Shown here piece after piece: positions 11,476-22,630 of a DNA stretch of 64,000 nucleotides; position 1 is the first letter of the stretch, and the number at the start of each line of letters is the position of its first letter. The translations under genes were made by a program, and so were the position numbers. The DNA is taken from positions 918,701-982,700 of the forward strand of contig JAMPIV010022935.1 of the NCBI GenBank assembly GCA_024509875.1, written 5' to 3'. Under the pieces are notes generated by a model, which searched no databases, had not been told where the DNA came from, and was given only the letters and a program-made list of their open reading frames with translations. Origin of the DNA: Oreohelix idahoensis. Taxonomy: Eukaryota; Mollusca; Gastropoda; Stylommatophora; Oreohelicidae.

Positions 11476-12570
11476 TACACACATCTATATAGGCCTACAA
11501 TTTTAGCCAGGTTACTAAGTCTTTCTGTAACTGAAAGGTTAACTGCTGAATCGTCATTTTTTAAATATCAGTTAGTCTCAATAGAGTAATGCACAGAACT
11601 GCTGGTAAATTCATAAAAGTGTTGCTTAAATACTTGGTAATAAAACATAAACATTAAATCTTTATGTAAATGGGTAATATCAACCTGGAATGGATTCAAG
11701 TAAGTCAGGGGAAGTCACTATCGGGAATACGAAATTATGAGGTTAAAGTTTCAAGATATTTTATCAGGTGTTTTCAATCTGTACACGTCATGTGTTGTCA
11801 ATAAGTTACTGAATTAAAGTTTTTTTTTTCAGTACCTAACTTTGCTTTAGAAATTGAATCAATCTTGTCTTTTTCACATAAAGTATAACTTTTTTCATTG
11901 TCAAAATTGTGATTTTTTCTGTGAATTTTTTTTTTTTTTTCTTATGACTTTATTTCCGCTCACCAATTCTTGACACCTGGTCGGGAGAAGAGAGTCTTCA
12001 GAAGCCAGATTTAGCACCAATGGATTAAAACGTGTCGAGTCTAGCAGATAACTGTGGTTCAGGGCGCGAGAAAAATAGTCTGCAGTTCTATGGAAACTGC
12101 GTCGAAAACTACCGACATTTAAAGAGATGCCGCAGGTATTCATCCATTTGTTTGCAAAAAATCTGCATAGCTAATTAAGTAGGCTGGAATATCCCTAATA
12201 CTAATCTACCATTGAATGGAGCATAACTCTGAGCTAACCAGTTTGAATACTATTTATGAAGGATAATTAAGATTGAGGTCGTCAGCACTAGTATGACCAG
12301 CAGCTGAGCTGATACGCATTTTGTGGTAGTATAGTGTGTGTGTGTGTGTGCCAGTAATACTAATTGTAAGTATTGCGTTCACTCTGAGTGGGTCAGCCAG
12401 TTTCAGAAGGAAAACACATAGAAGTCCAGTGGGTAAGAGTAGCATTATTTATTCTCATGATTGTAATTGTACATAATTTGCTTCAATGCGATGTGCTAAA
12501 TAATTATCTTTTATCTCTGAACATAAAATTAGCTACGAATGAACGTTACTTTTGGGAATTTTTGTTTAAA
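11476..12570. other. Unassigned DNA
   Basis: T-rich runs at 11820-11829 and 11927-11941 and a short (GT)n at 12335-12350. No supported gene. Confidence 0.4.
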
Positions 12571-12579
12571 ATATGTGTA

Positions 12580-12712
<133 letters not shown>

Positions 12713-12884
12713 CATACATACACAAAGAGACTGCTCTTTGCTGTTGTGCTGTGCTTCTGTACCAGCCTCCAACTGGGGACGGCACCAACATTTTTTTTTT
12801 AATGACAAAATAAATATCTTTACATTTTTTAAAGAACAAGAATAATGAAATAGAAAATATCAAAGTAAAGAATTATTTCCTTGC

Positions 12885-13250
12885 ATCTTCTTCTTCTTCG
12901 TACACTCTCAGACGTCTGCTTGAATATTTTCAAAGAAAGCAGCAGTCAGCTTGAGGCTATTTCTATCTTCATAGAGCTTTTCCAGGAATGGTACTGGTGA
13001 TGGCCATTTGTGCTTTCTCTGTTCCTCATGTGTCGGGCATCTTTGAAGTAGGTGTTAAGCAGTCATCTTATCGGTGCGACAGTCATTGGTAGTTCCTATC
13101 TTTAACTTTTGAATGAGTAGTATTCCAATCTGTTGTGGCCTATGCAGAGTCTGAATATACTACTTGTTCTATTTTTCTGAGCAAATAATATACATGAATC
13201 TAAAGAGAGTCACAGACTACATACACATTGCTCATTTCGCAGAAGAAGAA
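12885..13250 (-). pseudogene. I/Jockey-type LINE ORF2 C-terminal fragment
   Basis: On the minus strand, broken frames give FRLCIGHNRLEYYSF, then MTVAPIR and TYFKDARHMRNRE-like residues, then KLYED and a GAAGAAGAAGAA tail at about 12885-12897. The pattern 'RLRTGHNRL ... TA.HLLQ.CP ... KLYG' is the C-terminal tail of I/Jockey-group LINE proteins, usually just past the RNase H-like region. Several frameshifts and stops are present. Only the last about 110 codons survive, so it is a 5'-truncated dead copy. Group assignment is from memory of the motif. Confidence 0.6.
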
Positions 13251-13539
13251 GACATCGCAAAACATCGCATCTCAGCTTTAACGTCTTAATTCTCATAGTC
13301 TAGACTACCACTTCTATTGAGCGAAACAGTTTATAATGAGAAACTTAGGGTTTAGGAAAATCTCTTGAATAGCTTGTAGGAAGTAAACTTAACATAAATA
13401 TTCTTTGTGTTAAATTATTTACATGTTGAAAAAAATGATGCCACTAATCATAAAGTAAATAGATATTTGTAAATATCATTCAGACATTAGTCATTCCATT
13501 TAATGTCTAACCCAATCCAGGTCAGGTCTTTCTTCTAGG
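13251..13539. other. Unassigned DNA
   Basis: AT-rich spacer between the LINE tail and the SINE; nothing recognised. Confidence 0.4.
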
Positions 13540-13845
13540 AAAAGTGCAGAAGTGATTGCGTCTACAATTAATCTGGGTCGTCCTTAGGTACATATCTGGA
13601 TTACGTGGAGAGGTCGTGCTAGACCCCTGTCTACGAAGCACTATACTTGTGGTGCCCAGTTGACAGACAGGATAGCAACGATTCGCTCCCGTAGCTAGAT
13701 GGTGGTATCTTTTGGAAAGTCCTGGGTTCGATTCCCGGTAAGCCTATCACTTCTGTTGTTTTTCTGTTGTCTAGTCTTCTTCTTTATTTCTCACGAGTAC
13801 CTGAAACATACCTTTGTGTGTGTGTTGTTTATTTACTTTCTGCTA
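13540..13845 (+). mobile_element. tRNA-derived SINE-like repeat S, copy 1
   Basis: Starts with GCAGAAGTGATTGCGTC, shared with two other copies. It carries a tRNA-like block (about 13685-13747) with GTAGCTAGATGG as a possible A box and GGGTTCGATTCC as a B box. It continues with the shared 3' body containing CTGTTGTTTTTCTGTTG, CTTTATTTCTCACGAGT and a TGTTTATTTACTT tail. Other copies are at 31906-32217 (minus), 33743-33955 and 34094-34390. This copy is the most diverged upstream of the B box. It is not a functional tRNA gene because the cloverleaf arms are incomplete. Confidence 0.7.
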
Positions 13846-13942
13846 AACGTGGGTCTCGGAGGTTCATAGTTATTTCGTTCTTAATAGTAGTGATGATCTA
13901 AAGAAGGGTTTCTTAGGCTTTTTTGTGAGCCATGGTCCCCTT

Positions 13943-14002
13943 TGATTGTCCGATGAAGGCTATGAACCCATGTGATTGTCCGATGAAGGCTATGAACCTT
14001 TA
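13943..14002 (+). repeat. 30-bp tandem duplication
   Basis: TGATTGTCCGATGAAGGCTA occurs at 13943 and again at 13973, giving two adjacent copies with period 30. Confidence 0.8.
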
Positions 14003-15633
14003 GTAGATATTGGGAACCAAAGTGAGAAATCTTTATTACCTTTCCTTGAATCCGTTCTTTTGATAAGTAATTAAACCGGTGAGAACGAGCAGATAAAAAG
14101 ACCTTGCTCGCTGGAAGACGAGCAGAGACGAAGGAAACTCACACTGATTAGCGAATTGGCGATGCCTGATCTAAGAATGAATAGGGTTCTGGTTTTCGGC
14201 TCGTAATGTCAGAAAGATCTTTGATTTGCAAATCCGAACGTAGAATTCACCGTAGGTGTGAACATCTGGCAGAGGTCTGGTTTTTCGGGGGATAATTAAC
14301 TATCTCCTTTCATCTCTAATATATATATACCTCATCTTTCTAACTCAGATTTATTCAGTACTGCCACAGCTTTAGAAGACTTCTAGCGGCAATTCTAGAA
14401 TCACTCGTTTGAGTAGAGTTTCTTAGTTTTTTGTTGGAGAATAGTCTTAATAGTTCTGTTTGAAGGTAAATATATTCACTAGTATTGTTGAGTGATTTAA
14501 GTTTTAAAATCGTCAGTTATATTTCACTAAGATTTTGTGCATAGTGATTTACTAGATAGGTCCATCAAGGATATCTCTCTAAGTTTTACCGTGTTACAGT
14601 GGATAGCAGAATAAATAATAATTTCTAGCTAAACTCTTTCAGCTATAACATAGATTTTATTAACTGCTAGTAATCAGTCTAAGAATATTTTAACCAACTT
14701 AAATGCACTGATTCATCATGAGTTTTGACGAAATATGTATTTATTTCTAATTCATGATGATTGATTCTTTTTAAATGACTAGAATTTACTTCACGGAAGT
14801 TTTTTTTAAACGATAGAGCTCTAAGCTTGTAAGTTGATATTTAAAGTTAAATAACCAAAGTGGATAATATATTCTATGTTACGCGGGGTAAGGATAGGAT
14901 TGTGAATTTTACTATATTAAGTATTTGTATTTTTTCACTATACAGCATTTGGGTCAAACCATAAACCTTACCAGCGGCTTCCATTCCATATGAAACTGGA
15001 AATAAACTTTATCAAAGAACATTCTGATATAATATCGGGTTTTCAAGGTGACTTGTCTGGTCTCGTGGTACACCCAGAAAGAGACAGAGTACCAATCCAA
15101 AGAATATTAAGAATAAATGATAACTGGACTTATAGAATATCCAGAGTTCTTTTCCAAATTTCATAAAACAGTCAGCCTGTGGTGGCTAAAAAATCAAACA
15201 TTGACGTTACCTGTATAACGACCACGTGTTGTGAAGAAGATTGATCCTGAACAGATTTATTTACTTCAGAATAGATTAACTTATAACTCTGTTCTTTACT
15301 GTAGAGGAATTTTAGACCATAGCGTAAAAACCTTTGACTCTTCGGGGGTTAATAACTTTGCTCTAACGGGATCTTGTCTCAACAGAGGGAGGGAGGATTA
15401 AAACTATGAATCTAACTCTTTAATTAACTCATTGACCTATGTTCATTGTATTTAATTTTGATATTCAAAGATATTGTTGTGTTGTAGTTTCTTTACGATA
15501 AATAAAATTTACATAAACTTTATTTACGTGTGTCGGTCAGCTTGTCCCAGAAGATCCCAATTCCATTGATATAGGTTTCACGTCTGTGCGTCTAATTGTC
15601 GTCACGTATCTGTGTGTGTGTACATGTGAGTGG

Positions 15634-15719
<86 letters not shown>

Positions 15720-15924
15720 AAACTGTCTGATCTACAAATCTCAGTCCGTAATCGATAGGCTGGATTGATTATCTCTTAGATCCAGGGACAGATTTTACCT
15801 TTCACCATTTCACTTGTGAAAAATATATTTCTTTACCTTATCTCTCACTGAGCTATCACCCGTTCTAGTCCTATTCAGGCTGGGCCAATATTGATCTTAA
15901 TTACCCGATCGAAAATATACGACA
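14003..15924 (+). mobile_element. Long LTR-like repeat (family L, copy B)
   Basis: Co-linear with copy C over most of its length. Shared landmarks are ATTCAGTACT (14353), GTGTTACAGTGGA (about 14592), TCTAATTCATGATGATTGAT (14747) and a GGGTCA..CC..TTACCAGCGG block (about 14950). They continue with AATAAA (15501-15506), GTGTCGGTCAGCT, a TA microsatellite and the terminus TACGACA at 15918-15924. There is no gag or pol and no primer-binding-like sequence after it, so it is probably a solo LTR. The left boundary is approximate. TATA-rich bases at 14321-14332 could mark the promoter. It may be transcribed left to right. Confidence 0.6.
15638..15716. repeat. (TA)n microsatellite inside LTR copy B
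   Basis: About 79 bases of TA. It lies at the same place in the LTR as the TA-rich stretch of copy C (about 20622-20645) and the long TA tract beside copy E (36471-36650). Confidence 0.95.
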
Positions 15925-16384
15925 ACTATATACACGGTCCTCATAGAATCCATTCATGAACCCCCGGTCCGTGGACCACAGGTGCAGAAACCCTTATCAG
16001 AAGGCACTCTTAAAATTTTACATTTATTCACGCACAACTAATGGTCATTGTTTTCGCTTCTTTATCCCAGAAGCCCAGTCCACACACTAAGTGTGAAAAC
16101 AACGAGCCATAATTACGTACTTGTACGACAATCTCCGACTACGTCTTATGATCGTTTTCATTCTTCTATTATCCCCTGCGGAGTGAGAAACTTTCATATA
16201 GCATCTTTCTTCACACTTACATGTACACCAAAGCTACACACTTAAATGTTATTGTTAACCGAGGCATATTTCATGATGATATTTACGTAAATACAGACCT
16301 GCGCCAATTTAGACGCCCACACAAGCACCATTATACACAGACACATCTAAAAATCTACACAGACAATCTTGCACATGTTTGTAT
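15925..16384. other. Unassigned DNA
   Basis: No repeat partner or coding motif found. The open frames at 16048-16245 and the start of 16221-16646 have no recognisable domain. Confidence 0.4.
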
Positions 16385-16625
16385 TTTTAAGTTAACTCAT
16401 TCATCACATTTAAGTTCACCAAGGAACATAGGCCTTCAACAAACTTATGCCAAGTCTTCTTGTCCCGTGTCATCAACTCAAGGTCTTTTTTTATTTCTTC
16501 CTCATTCCTTTCACGTCGGTCTCAAATTCTCATCTTCATGTGTTCTTCTATCTCTCTTTCTATCTCTCTTACCCTGGGGTTTCCAGAACTGTCTTGTAAA
16601 GCTATCAACAAGCTTTTTTTTCTAT
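16385..16625 (-). pseudogene. RTE LINE C-terminal fragment R4
   Basis: On the minus strand, broken frames give a WKPQGKR segment (about 16575) and then KDLELMTRDKKTWHKFVEG followed by LCSLVN (about 16395-16480). This matches the last about 80 residues of RTE-like LINE proteins. Frameshifts and stops separate the pieces. A forward frame at 16221-16646 is its shadow. Only the extreme 3' end of the element is present. Confidence 0.6.
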
Positions 16626-17059
16626 GCTTGTAGAATATTTAAATGATGCAGAAGTAACTGAACGGAGCTCATATCTGAATAGATTAAGGTGCACAAGAGC
16701 GCAGAGGAACAGCCGAGAGAACAAAAAAATGAGATAAAGAGAAAGGATAGTGAGAGAAATACGGAGAAAGAGTGCATATACAAAACAGGAAGGAGAACAA
16801 AATGCGCTTTTCAGAATATAACACACAGTACCATGAACAGTTGACATGAGCGCATCTAATGACGTGTCCGTTGAGCGCGAGTCATTTACGTGAGCTTGTT
16901 CATAGGTTATTAGTCAGCTTCAAAGGTTAACTTGTCGCAACGATCATGCTGCATTATATATAAGTGCCCTGGCGTTGTAATGATTACGCAAGGCAACCGT
17001 GTAACTGAGCGCGCGCGTGTATATATATATATCTATATATATGATGTATTTTTTTAAAC
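16626..17059. other. Unassigned DNA
   Basis: Contains a short GCGCGTGTATATATATATC stretch near 17010-17045. No gene seen. Confidence 0.4.
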
Positions 17060-17099
17060 CTAAAGTGTATAAGCAAGAAAAGCTTTCATTGTAATGGGA

Positions 17100-17510
17100 A
17101 TCATATGGGTATCAAGCCCAACACAAAAGTAAGAATCATCAACTCTTATGTCAAGTCAGTTCTATTGTATGGCGCTGAAACATGGTGAACAACAAACACA
17201 ACAACTAAAAAGCTGGACTTTCATAAATGGATGCTTGCGTGGAATAGAAGGATTGAAATGGTATGACAAGGTCATCAATGTGAAGCAGATGGCAAGAACC
17301 AGACAAGTGCCAGTGGATCAAGAGATGAGAAGAAGACGTTGGCGATGGATAGGACACACAATGAAGAAACCTGTTGACAGCATTACAAGGCCGTCCTTGC
17401 TCTGAAACCCCCAAGGTTGGAGAGACAGAGGTAAACCAATTAAACACACGCAGAAGAGAACTGGAGACAAATGGCACGTGACAGAAGGACTTAGAATGTG
17501 TTTGCTCACT
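17100..17510 (+). pseudogene. RTE LINE C-terminal fragment R3
   Basis: Forward-strand broken frames give NTKVRIINSYVKSVLLYGAET (21 codons, about 17116-17185), TTKKLDFHKW, then RRRRWRWIGHTMKKPVDSIT (about 17325-17390). Downstream NPQG-like and RRTGDKWHVTEG-like residues run to about 17490. This is the thumb and C-terminal part of an RTE-like RT. The frame changes several times (stop at the W of ETW, stop after MV). The element is truncated at its 5' side. Confidence 0.75.
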
Positions 17511-17514
17511 TAGG

Positions 17515-17678
17515 TAGTCTAACAATTCTGGCTTTATTTCTCCCAACATTTATCCTTTGTCCATGCATTTTTACATACTACTACTACTACTACTATTACT
17601 ACTACTACTACTACTACTACTACTGCTACTACTACTACTACTAATACTAATACTAATACAACTGCTGCTAATACTACC

Positions 17679-17709
<31 letters not shown>

Positions 17710-18045
17710 TTACTATTATTACTAATACTACTACTATTACTAATATTACTACTACTATTTCCAATACTACTACTACTACTATTACTATTACTACTAATAC
17801 TACTTCTACTACTACTTCTACTACTACTACTACTACTGCTACTACTACTACTACTACTATTACTACTAATACTACTACTACTACTATTACTATTACTACT
17901 ACTACTACTATTAATATTGCTACTAATACTACTACTACTACTTCTACTATTACTATTGCTACTACTACTACTACAACTACTGCTACTACTATTTAGTCGT
18001 TTTTCGTCTACCCAGGGGTGTAGAGATTTGCCAGAGAGCTCATTG
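17515..18045 (-). mobile_element. LINE X tail with a very long (CTA)n array
   Basis: At 17994-18045 the plus strand reads TAGTCGTTTTTCGTCTACCC and continues into AGAGCTC. This is the reverse complement of the last codons of the LINE family seen complete at 22644-23966. To its left lies about 420 bases of CTA with scattered CTT, TTA and CAA variants (17577-17992). Left of that, 17515-17576 matches the reverse complement of 29850-29925. The same LINE tail, trinucleotide block and trailing sequence thus occur at both loci in opposite orientation. The trinucleotide array is therefore internal to a LINE subfamily 3' end. Confidence 0.7.
17577..17992. repeat. (CTA)n / (TAG)n trinucleotide array
   Basis: About 415 bases of imperfect CTA. 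Frames across it translate to poly-Leu/Ile and poly-Val/Ile and are not genes. Confidence 0.95.
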
Positions 18046-18310
18046 GGGAGCTAACGAGTATTGATTGATTGATTGAATGATTTATTGAAAGTTTGTAATT
18101 GTCGCAGAGAGATTTATGATTAATAAATTTCTAAATCTTTTCTTTATTCTACCCGTGTCTTCTACTTTATTATCGCTCTTTTTCCCTTTCTTTTTTTCGC
18201 ATTCGTTTGATTGTGAAAATAAAACTCTTTCATTCATACCTTTGCCTTTTCTTTTTTATTTAGCAAAGCATTTTTATTGCTGTTAAGCTAAGTTCTTGAG
18301 TAGACCGAAT
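18046..18310. other. Unassigned DNA
   Basis: Short AT-rich spacer between the LINE tail and the LTR-like copy; nothing recognised. Confidence 0.4.
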
Positions 18311-18569
18311 AGTGTGAAATTCGTTCTCGACAGACATATGATGGCAGACAAATCGTCTAACATTTTCATCTGACACGGCGCTCTTGGTTAAGTTTCTCGG
18401 TGTTAGGTGTGAGAGGCGCCAACATGCATCGCTGGGAAATGACCATAGGTAGCGGCAGGTGTGAAACGCGTCTGGCAGTTTCAGTGCCGTCGTCTCAGTT
18501 TTATGTAGGTGTTAAGACGGGAACTATTTCGGGTTGTCGAGAATTAGGAAATCATTTCTTTTCATAAGA

Positions 18570-18575
18570 TATAAA
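18570..18575 (+). promoter_or_regulatory. TATA box in LTR copy C
   Basis: TATAAA in the context AAGATATAAACCCC. It lies about 25-30 bases before ATTCATTCAGTACT, a block shared with copy B, which would fit an initiation region. No direct evidence of transcription. Confidence 0.4.
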
Positions 18576-18634
18576 CCCCAGTAGTTAGACTTCATTCATT
18601 CAGTACTCCGCAGTCAAGACTAGAACAACTAGCG

Positions 18635-18745
18635 TTCGATTCCTAAGATCTCTGTTGATAGAAGCATCATTTAGTTGGTCGATTGCCATCTAGCTTTCGA
18701 TTCCTAAGATCTCTGTTAATAGAAGCATCATTTAGTTGGTGAATT
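18635..18745 (+). repeat. 61-bp tandem duplication in LTR copy C
   Basis: TTCGATTCCTAAGATCTCTG starts at 18635 and at 18696; the following AGAAGCATCATTTAGTTGGT is also repeated. Two copies, one or two differences. Confidence 0.85.
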
Positions 18746-20856
18746 GGATATAGTTCTTAGTAGTTCTGTGTTGAGGTAAATATAATATATCTAGTATTTT
18801 GTGAGTGATTTAAGTGGTAAATCGCCTATTTTATTTTCACTAGTTAGATTTCTGTGCAAAGGGATTAAATTATAAGTGATTCAGGATCAAACCCGGGCGA
18901 CGGCATTTGAGGATTTTTCGTCGACCGGGATTTGGACTGGATTAACTCGAGACCTGGTGAGGACATTTGAAGGAGTGTCGTCGACCAGGGAGTGGCGGCT
19001 CCTGAGCCGACCCAGCTCTAATGGGTACCTCCGGAAACGGCGAGTATCTGCCTGAATGGCGAGGGACACTTGTCTCTGTACAAGAAAATAGGATACTCAC
19101 GTAAAAATCAATGTCAGGTTAGACATTAAAAAAAATAATAATAACCTGAGATTTCGCCTCGAGTATTAGCGGGCGTACGAAAAAAAAAAAAAAATAAGTC
19201 TGTTATATTCTTTAGTTGACGTGTTACAGTGGAAAGCAGAATAAGTTATTATTTCTAGCTTAAACTCATGCAGCTGTAAATAAAATGTAATTAAATTGCT
19301 AGTAACCAGTCCGAGTATATTGTAACTAACTTATAACTGCACTGAGTCATCATTGAGTATTGACGGAATACGTAGGTATTTCTAATTCATGATGATTGAT
19401 TTTTTTTAAACGATCATAATTATTTCACGGGAGTTTTAACATTAAGACAAGCTCTACGCTTGCAGTTATAATGTAAGTTAAAACCGAAGCGAATATTGTG
19501 GTTAACTATTTTGTACTTTTCTCTTCCTTATACAGTTTTGGGTCAGCCCAACTTTTACCAGCGGTTTTAGTACAACTGAGAGAAGAAACATTTTTATCTT
19601 TAACCACGTGGGTTTACAAGTTAACACCTGTCTGGCAGTGTGTGTGCCTCCAGAAATAGACAAAGTACAAATCTCACTAACGGTTTTAAAGACTAAATGC
19701 CTATACTGGGCCTATTGAGCCAGATTATATTTCTTCACAAACTCTCATGTACATGCAGCCCTGTGGCGAGAACAATTACAAACCATTAACATTCCGACAT
19801 TTTGACTAATTGTGGTGTGACCATTAATTATCTATTGAGAGAATTTAACAACCGGTCATCTTCCTAAATAAGAGAAACCTCGTGATTCTGACACTGTGTG
19901 CCCGCTTAAATCTAATTCTTACCTGAACTGAGTAAATTGACACTAACTTAAATCTGAAAAGAAAACTATCGCATGAAGAGGACGCTCCCCGGACCCATTG
20001 GATGAAACCAAAATCTGCAGAGCTGGGATCCGCTTCATCAAAAAGACAGACAGATTAAACGGTGTCTGTACTAACGTGCGCCAGACGGCAAATACCAGCA
20101 AGATTTTAGGTAAGAAAAGTGAGACAGGGGCCCCTGCTGAAAGAACAGAGTGAAAGCAGACTGAGTGATTCTTTTATAATATTATTTGTGCACCCACATT
20201 TTTTTGTAATTTCATTTATGCAAAGATTGTTGCAAATGACATTTTCCTCTCTTAGGATAGATTAGGGTATACATTCTGTTTCTCAACTTTAGAGGGAAAT
20301 CTGAGACTATAGTGTATATATCCGTGACTCTTTGGGGCTATCACTTTTCTTCTAACAGGATCGTGGGCTAAACATCGAGGGAAAAGATTACACCTATGGG
20401 TCTATTATACTTGTAGTAATTCATTACCTTATATGTATTTTCTATGCTTGATATTAACATTTATGCGTTGTGGTAAATTTTCCTTATGTTAATAAATTTA
20501 CATAAACTTTATTCAAGCGTGTCGGTCAGCTCTTTCCAACATATATATATTCCATTGTTATAGTTTTTCCATGTCTGTGTGTCTAACTGTCGTCACTTAT
20601 GTGTGTGTGTAGGTAAGTGGTATATATTTTTAATATATATTTTTTTAGACTGTCTGACTCCTCTAGATCTGTTGAAGAAAATAGGCTGAAAGAGAGAAGA
20701 TTCTCGATTTCAGGGACAGACTCTATTAATTTCTCCATCTCACTCGTGGAAATCTATTTCTGTTATCTTCTCTCACTGTTGCTATCACTTATTCTAATCT
20801 ATTCAGAAGGGACCAACCCAAGTCTTAATTTCCCTATCAAAAAATCTACGACAGAA

Positions 20857-20883
20857 TGGTGGCTCGTTCTCCGGGAATTGAAC
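20857..20883 (+). other. Primer-binding-site-like sequence
   Basis: TGGTGGCTCGT begins three bases after the LTR terminus. It is followed, after a few extra bases, by CCGGGAATTGAAC. Both parts look like the complement of a tRNA 3' half (CCA end plus acceptor stem, and T-arm). The acceptor resembles tRNA-Pro-type GGCTCGT. The three extra bases mean pairing with one tRNA would not be continuous. Confidence 0.5.
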
Positions 20884-21593
20884 TCTAGTCCGGAGCAAAT
20901 ACGAATATCAGCTCGTCTGCAAGATTAATTTTCTTTATTCTGATATAGAGTAAGAGTGTGATGTCTTGTGAGTTTTATATCTTTTAAAATAATTTTTCCC
21001 CTAGACAATCGATCTGTTTATGGGCTTGCTGACCACACGTATAGAAATTGTTTTTTTTTTCCACAGCATTTTTGAGTATATTATACATTTTGATTTACAG
21101 GTTGATTTTGTCAGAAGTTATGTTATATGTTGATTTTGTAATACTAAACCGCTGGTAGATTTTGTGATTGTAAAAACAATCACAGGGTAGTGAAGCAGAA
21201 AGGTGTTTGAACTAAGTTAAGGAGCGCGTTCGGATTATTTGTCCTGTTAATTGCCTCCCTTACCTTAACTGTCTTCAGGGGGGAACTTGTAGTGGATTTA
21301 AAACTTAAGGGATTGTTTTTTTCTCCTAGAATTTTTGCAATAATTGTTTTGTTTCCACTGTAGCAACTTATTTTTGTTAGTGATTAATCTTAACTACCAT
21401 TTATTTGGCATAGTCGCTTGCATTTAGAGCTTTTATTGCCGATTAATAGCAGCGATAGTTAGACACTATATTATTGGAGGAGGTATCCCAGTTAATATAT
21501 CATCTTTTTGTTTGTATTTTCTCGTAAGTGGTAAGGAACCAGTGTATCCTTTTTCTTATTTCTTTCTCGACTAGTCTCAGTCACCTATTTGCA
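20884..21593 (+). other. Leader between the primer-binding-like site and gag
   Basis: About 700 bases, AT-rich, with no long frame. It fits an untranslated leader of a retrotransposon. No other signal seen. Confidence 0.4.
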
Positions 21594-22408
21594 ATGGAAG
21601 AGAGGGCAAAACTTAGGCAAATTCTCAGACAGGAAGCAAAGGAAGAGGGATTACAAGGAGAAGAAGCGAAAGCGTTTGTCAACGAAGAACTTGACAGATA
21701 TGATGCGGAGCAGAAGGAAAATGCGACGGATGGAAAGGTGCCGAAGCTAGAGAGCAGAAGAAGATGGATGAGGAAATGGAAATCAGCAGGGCGAACGAAA
21801 GAGAGAAGGAGAGACAGCATGAGGAAAGAGAGAAGGAGAGACAGCATGAGAAGGAGAGGGAGGAGAGACAGCATGAGAAGGAGAGGGAGGAGAGACAGCA
21901 TGAGGAAAGAGAAAATGAGCAACGTCGACAGCATGAGCTGGCGCTTAAAGCTCTAGAGGTCCAAAGTCGTGGCGCTGCCTCTACCTCCAGCAACGGAGAG
22001 TCTTCTCCTCATTCTTCCTTAACTGATCTTTCTAACACTCAATCTCTTCAACTTAATACTATGTCTTTTGCTCCAGAATCTTTCCCGTGTCCTAATGAGA
22101 AGATTGACACATGGTTAGAAAAATTTGTGAAAATAGCAATTCTGTACGGTTTAGAGAGGTCGCGTTGGTGTATGAAACTTTCCCAGACCCTAAAAGGGTC
22201 TGCGTATGATGTTTACTCTAAACTGGAAAGCAACCAACAAGACAATTACGACGTGTTGAAGAAAGCTTTGCTTGAGCGTTGTGAAATCAACGCAGAAAAT
22301 GGGCCTCGTTATTTAAATTCGTGTTCTCACTACTTGAGCACTTGTCACAACCTAAGCACTTACGATAAAGAGCTTTTTCGTTCACCCGTATTTATAGGTC
22401 TGCCATGA
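21594..22408 (+). pseudogene. Ty3/gypsy-type retrotransposon gag, frameshifted and truncated
   Basis: The likely start ATG at 21594 gives MEERAKLRQILRQEAKEEG. The frame shifts near 21745-21765 and continues in the 21764-22408 frame. The middle is a strongly charged repeat built on EREERQHEK-like units, probably coiled coil. After it comes the capsid-like region with FPCPNEKIDTWLEKFVKIA, then WCMKLSQTLKGSAYDVYSKL and YDVLKKALLERC. These are typical of the gag of gypsy elements in aquatic invertebrates and fish. A stop follows at 22406-22408. No zinc knuckle, protease, RT or integrase is found downstream. It would encode the particle protein in an intact element. Confidence 0.8.
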
Positions 22409-22523
22409 CCTTATAACTCTCAAATCGTATCCGCTTTCTATACTGCTCTCTGTACTGTGATCCATCTACCCACCAGGATTCCTTCCGTATTACTTATATT
22501 TGTCCCTCGAGTATTATTAAATA
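22409..22523. other. Junction sequence between gag and Helitron end
   Basis: About 115 bases with no motif. It may be further gag-element DNA cut by the Helitron. Confidence 0.3.
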
Positions 22524-22630
22524 CTAGATATAACCCGTCAATAATGACGAAAGTAAATCAAAAACTCTCAATATAAAAGTTAATTGATAACAACATTTTT
22601 TGTGAAAGTGAGTGAATTTTGTTCAAAGAA

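Larger units (their letters stand above)
18311..20853 (+). mobile_element. Long LTR-like repeat (family L, copy C), likely 5' LTR of a gypsy-type element
   Basis: Co-linear with copy B. It has a TATA box (TATAAA, 18570-18575), a 61-bp duplication (18635 and 18696), shared blocks at 19218-19570, AATAAA at 20491-20496 and the terminus TACGACA at 20847-20853. A GC-rich block at about 18890-19080 is absent from copy B. Three bases after the terminus a sequence like the complement of a tRNA 3' end begins, and a gypsy gag follows. That order supports the LTR interpretation and a left-to-right direction. The left end (TG near 18315) is a guess. At about 2.5 kb the LTR would be unusually long. Confidence 0.6.

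Noticed and set aside
13685..13747. A tRNA gene
   Set aside because: B box and a weak A box are present, but the acceptor and anticodon arms do not pair, and the block recurs inside a dispersed repeat; it is a SINE head.
17534..18054. 165-codon Leu/Ile-rich frame resembling a membrane protein, and a Val-rich reverse frame
   Set aside because: Both are the (CTA)n array read in different frames.
21581..21993. Reverse Leu/Ser-rich frames of 104-117 codons
   Set aside because: Antisense of the charged repeat in the gypsy gag.
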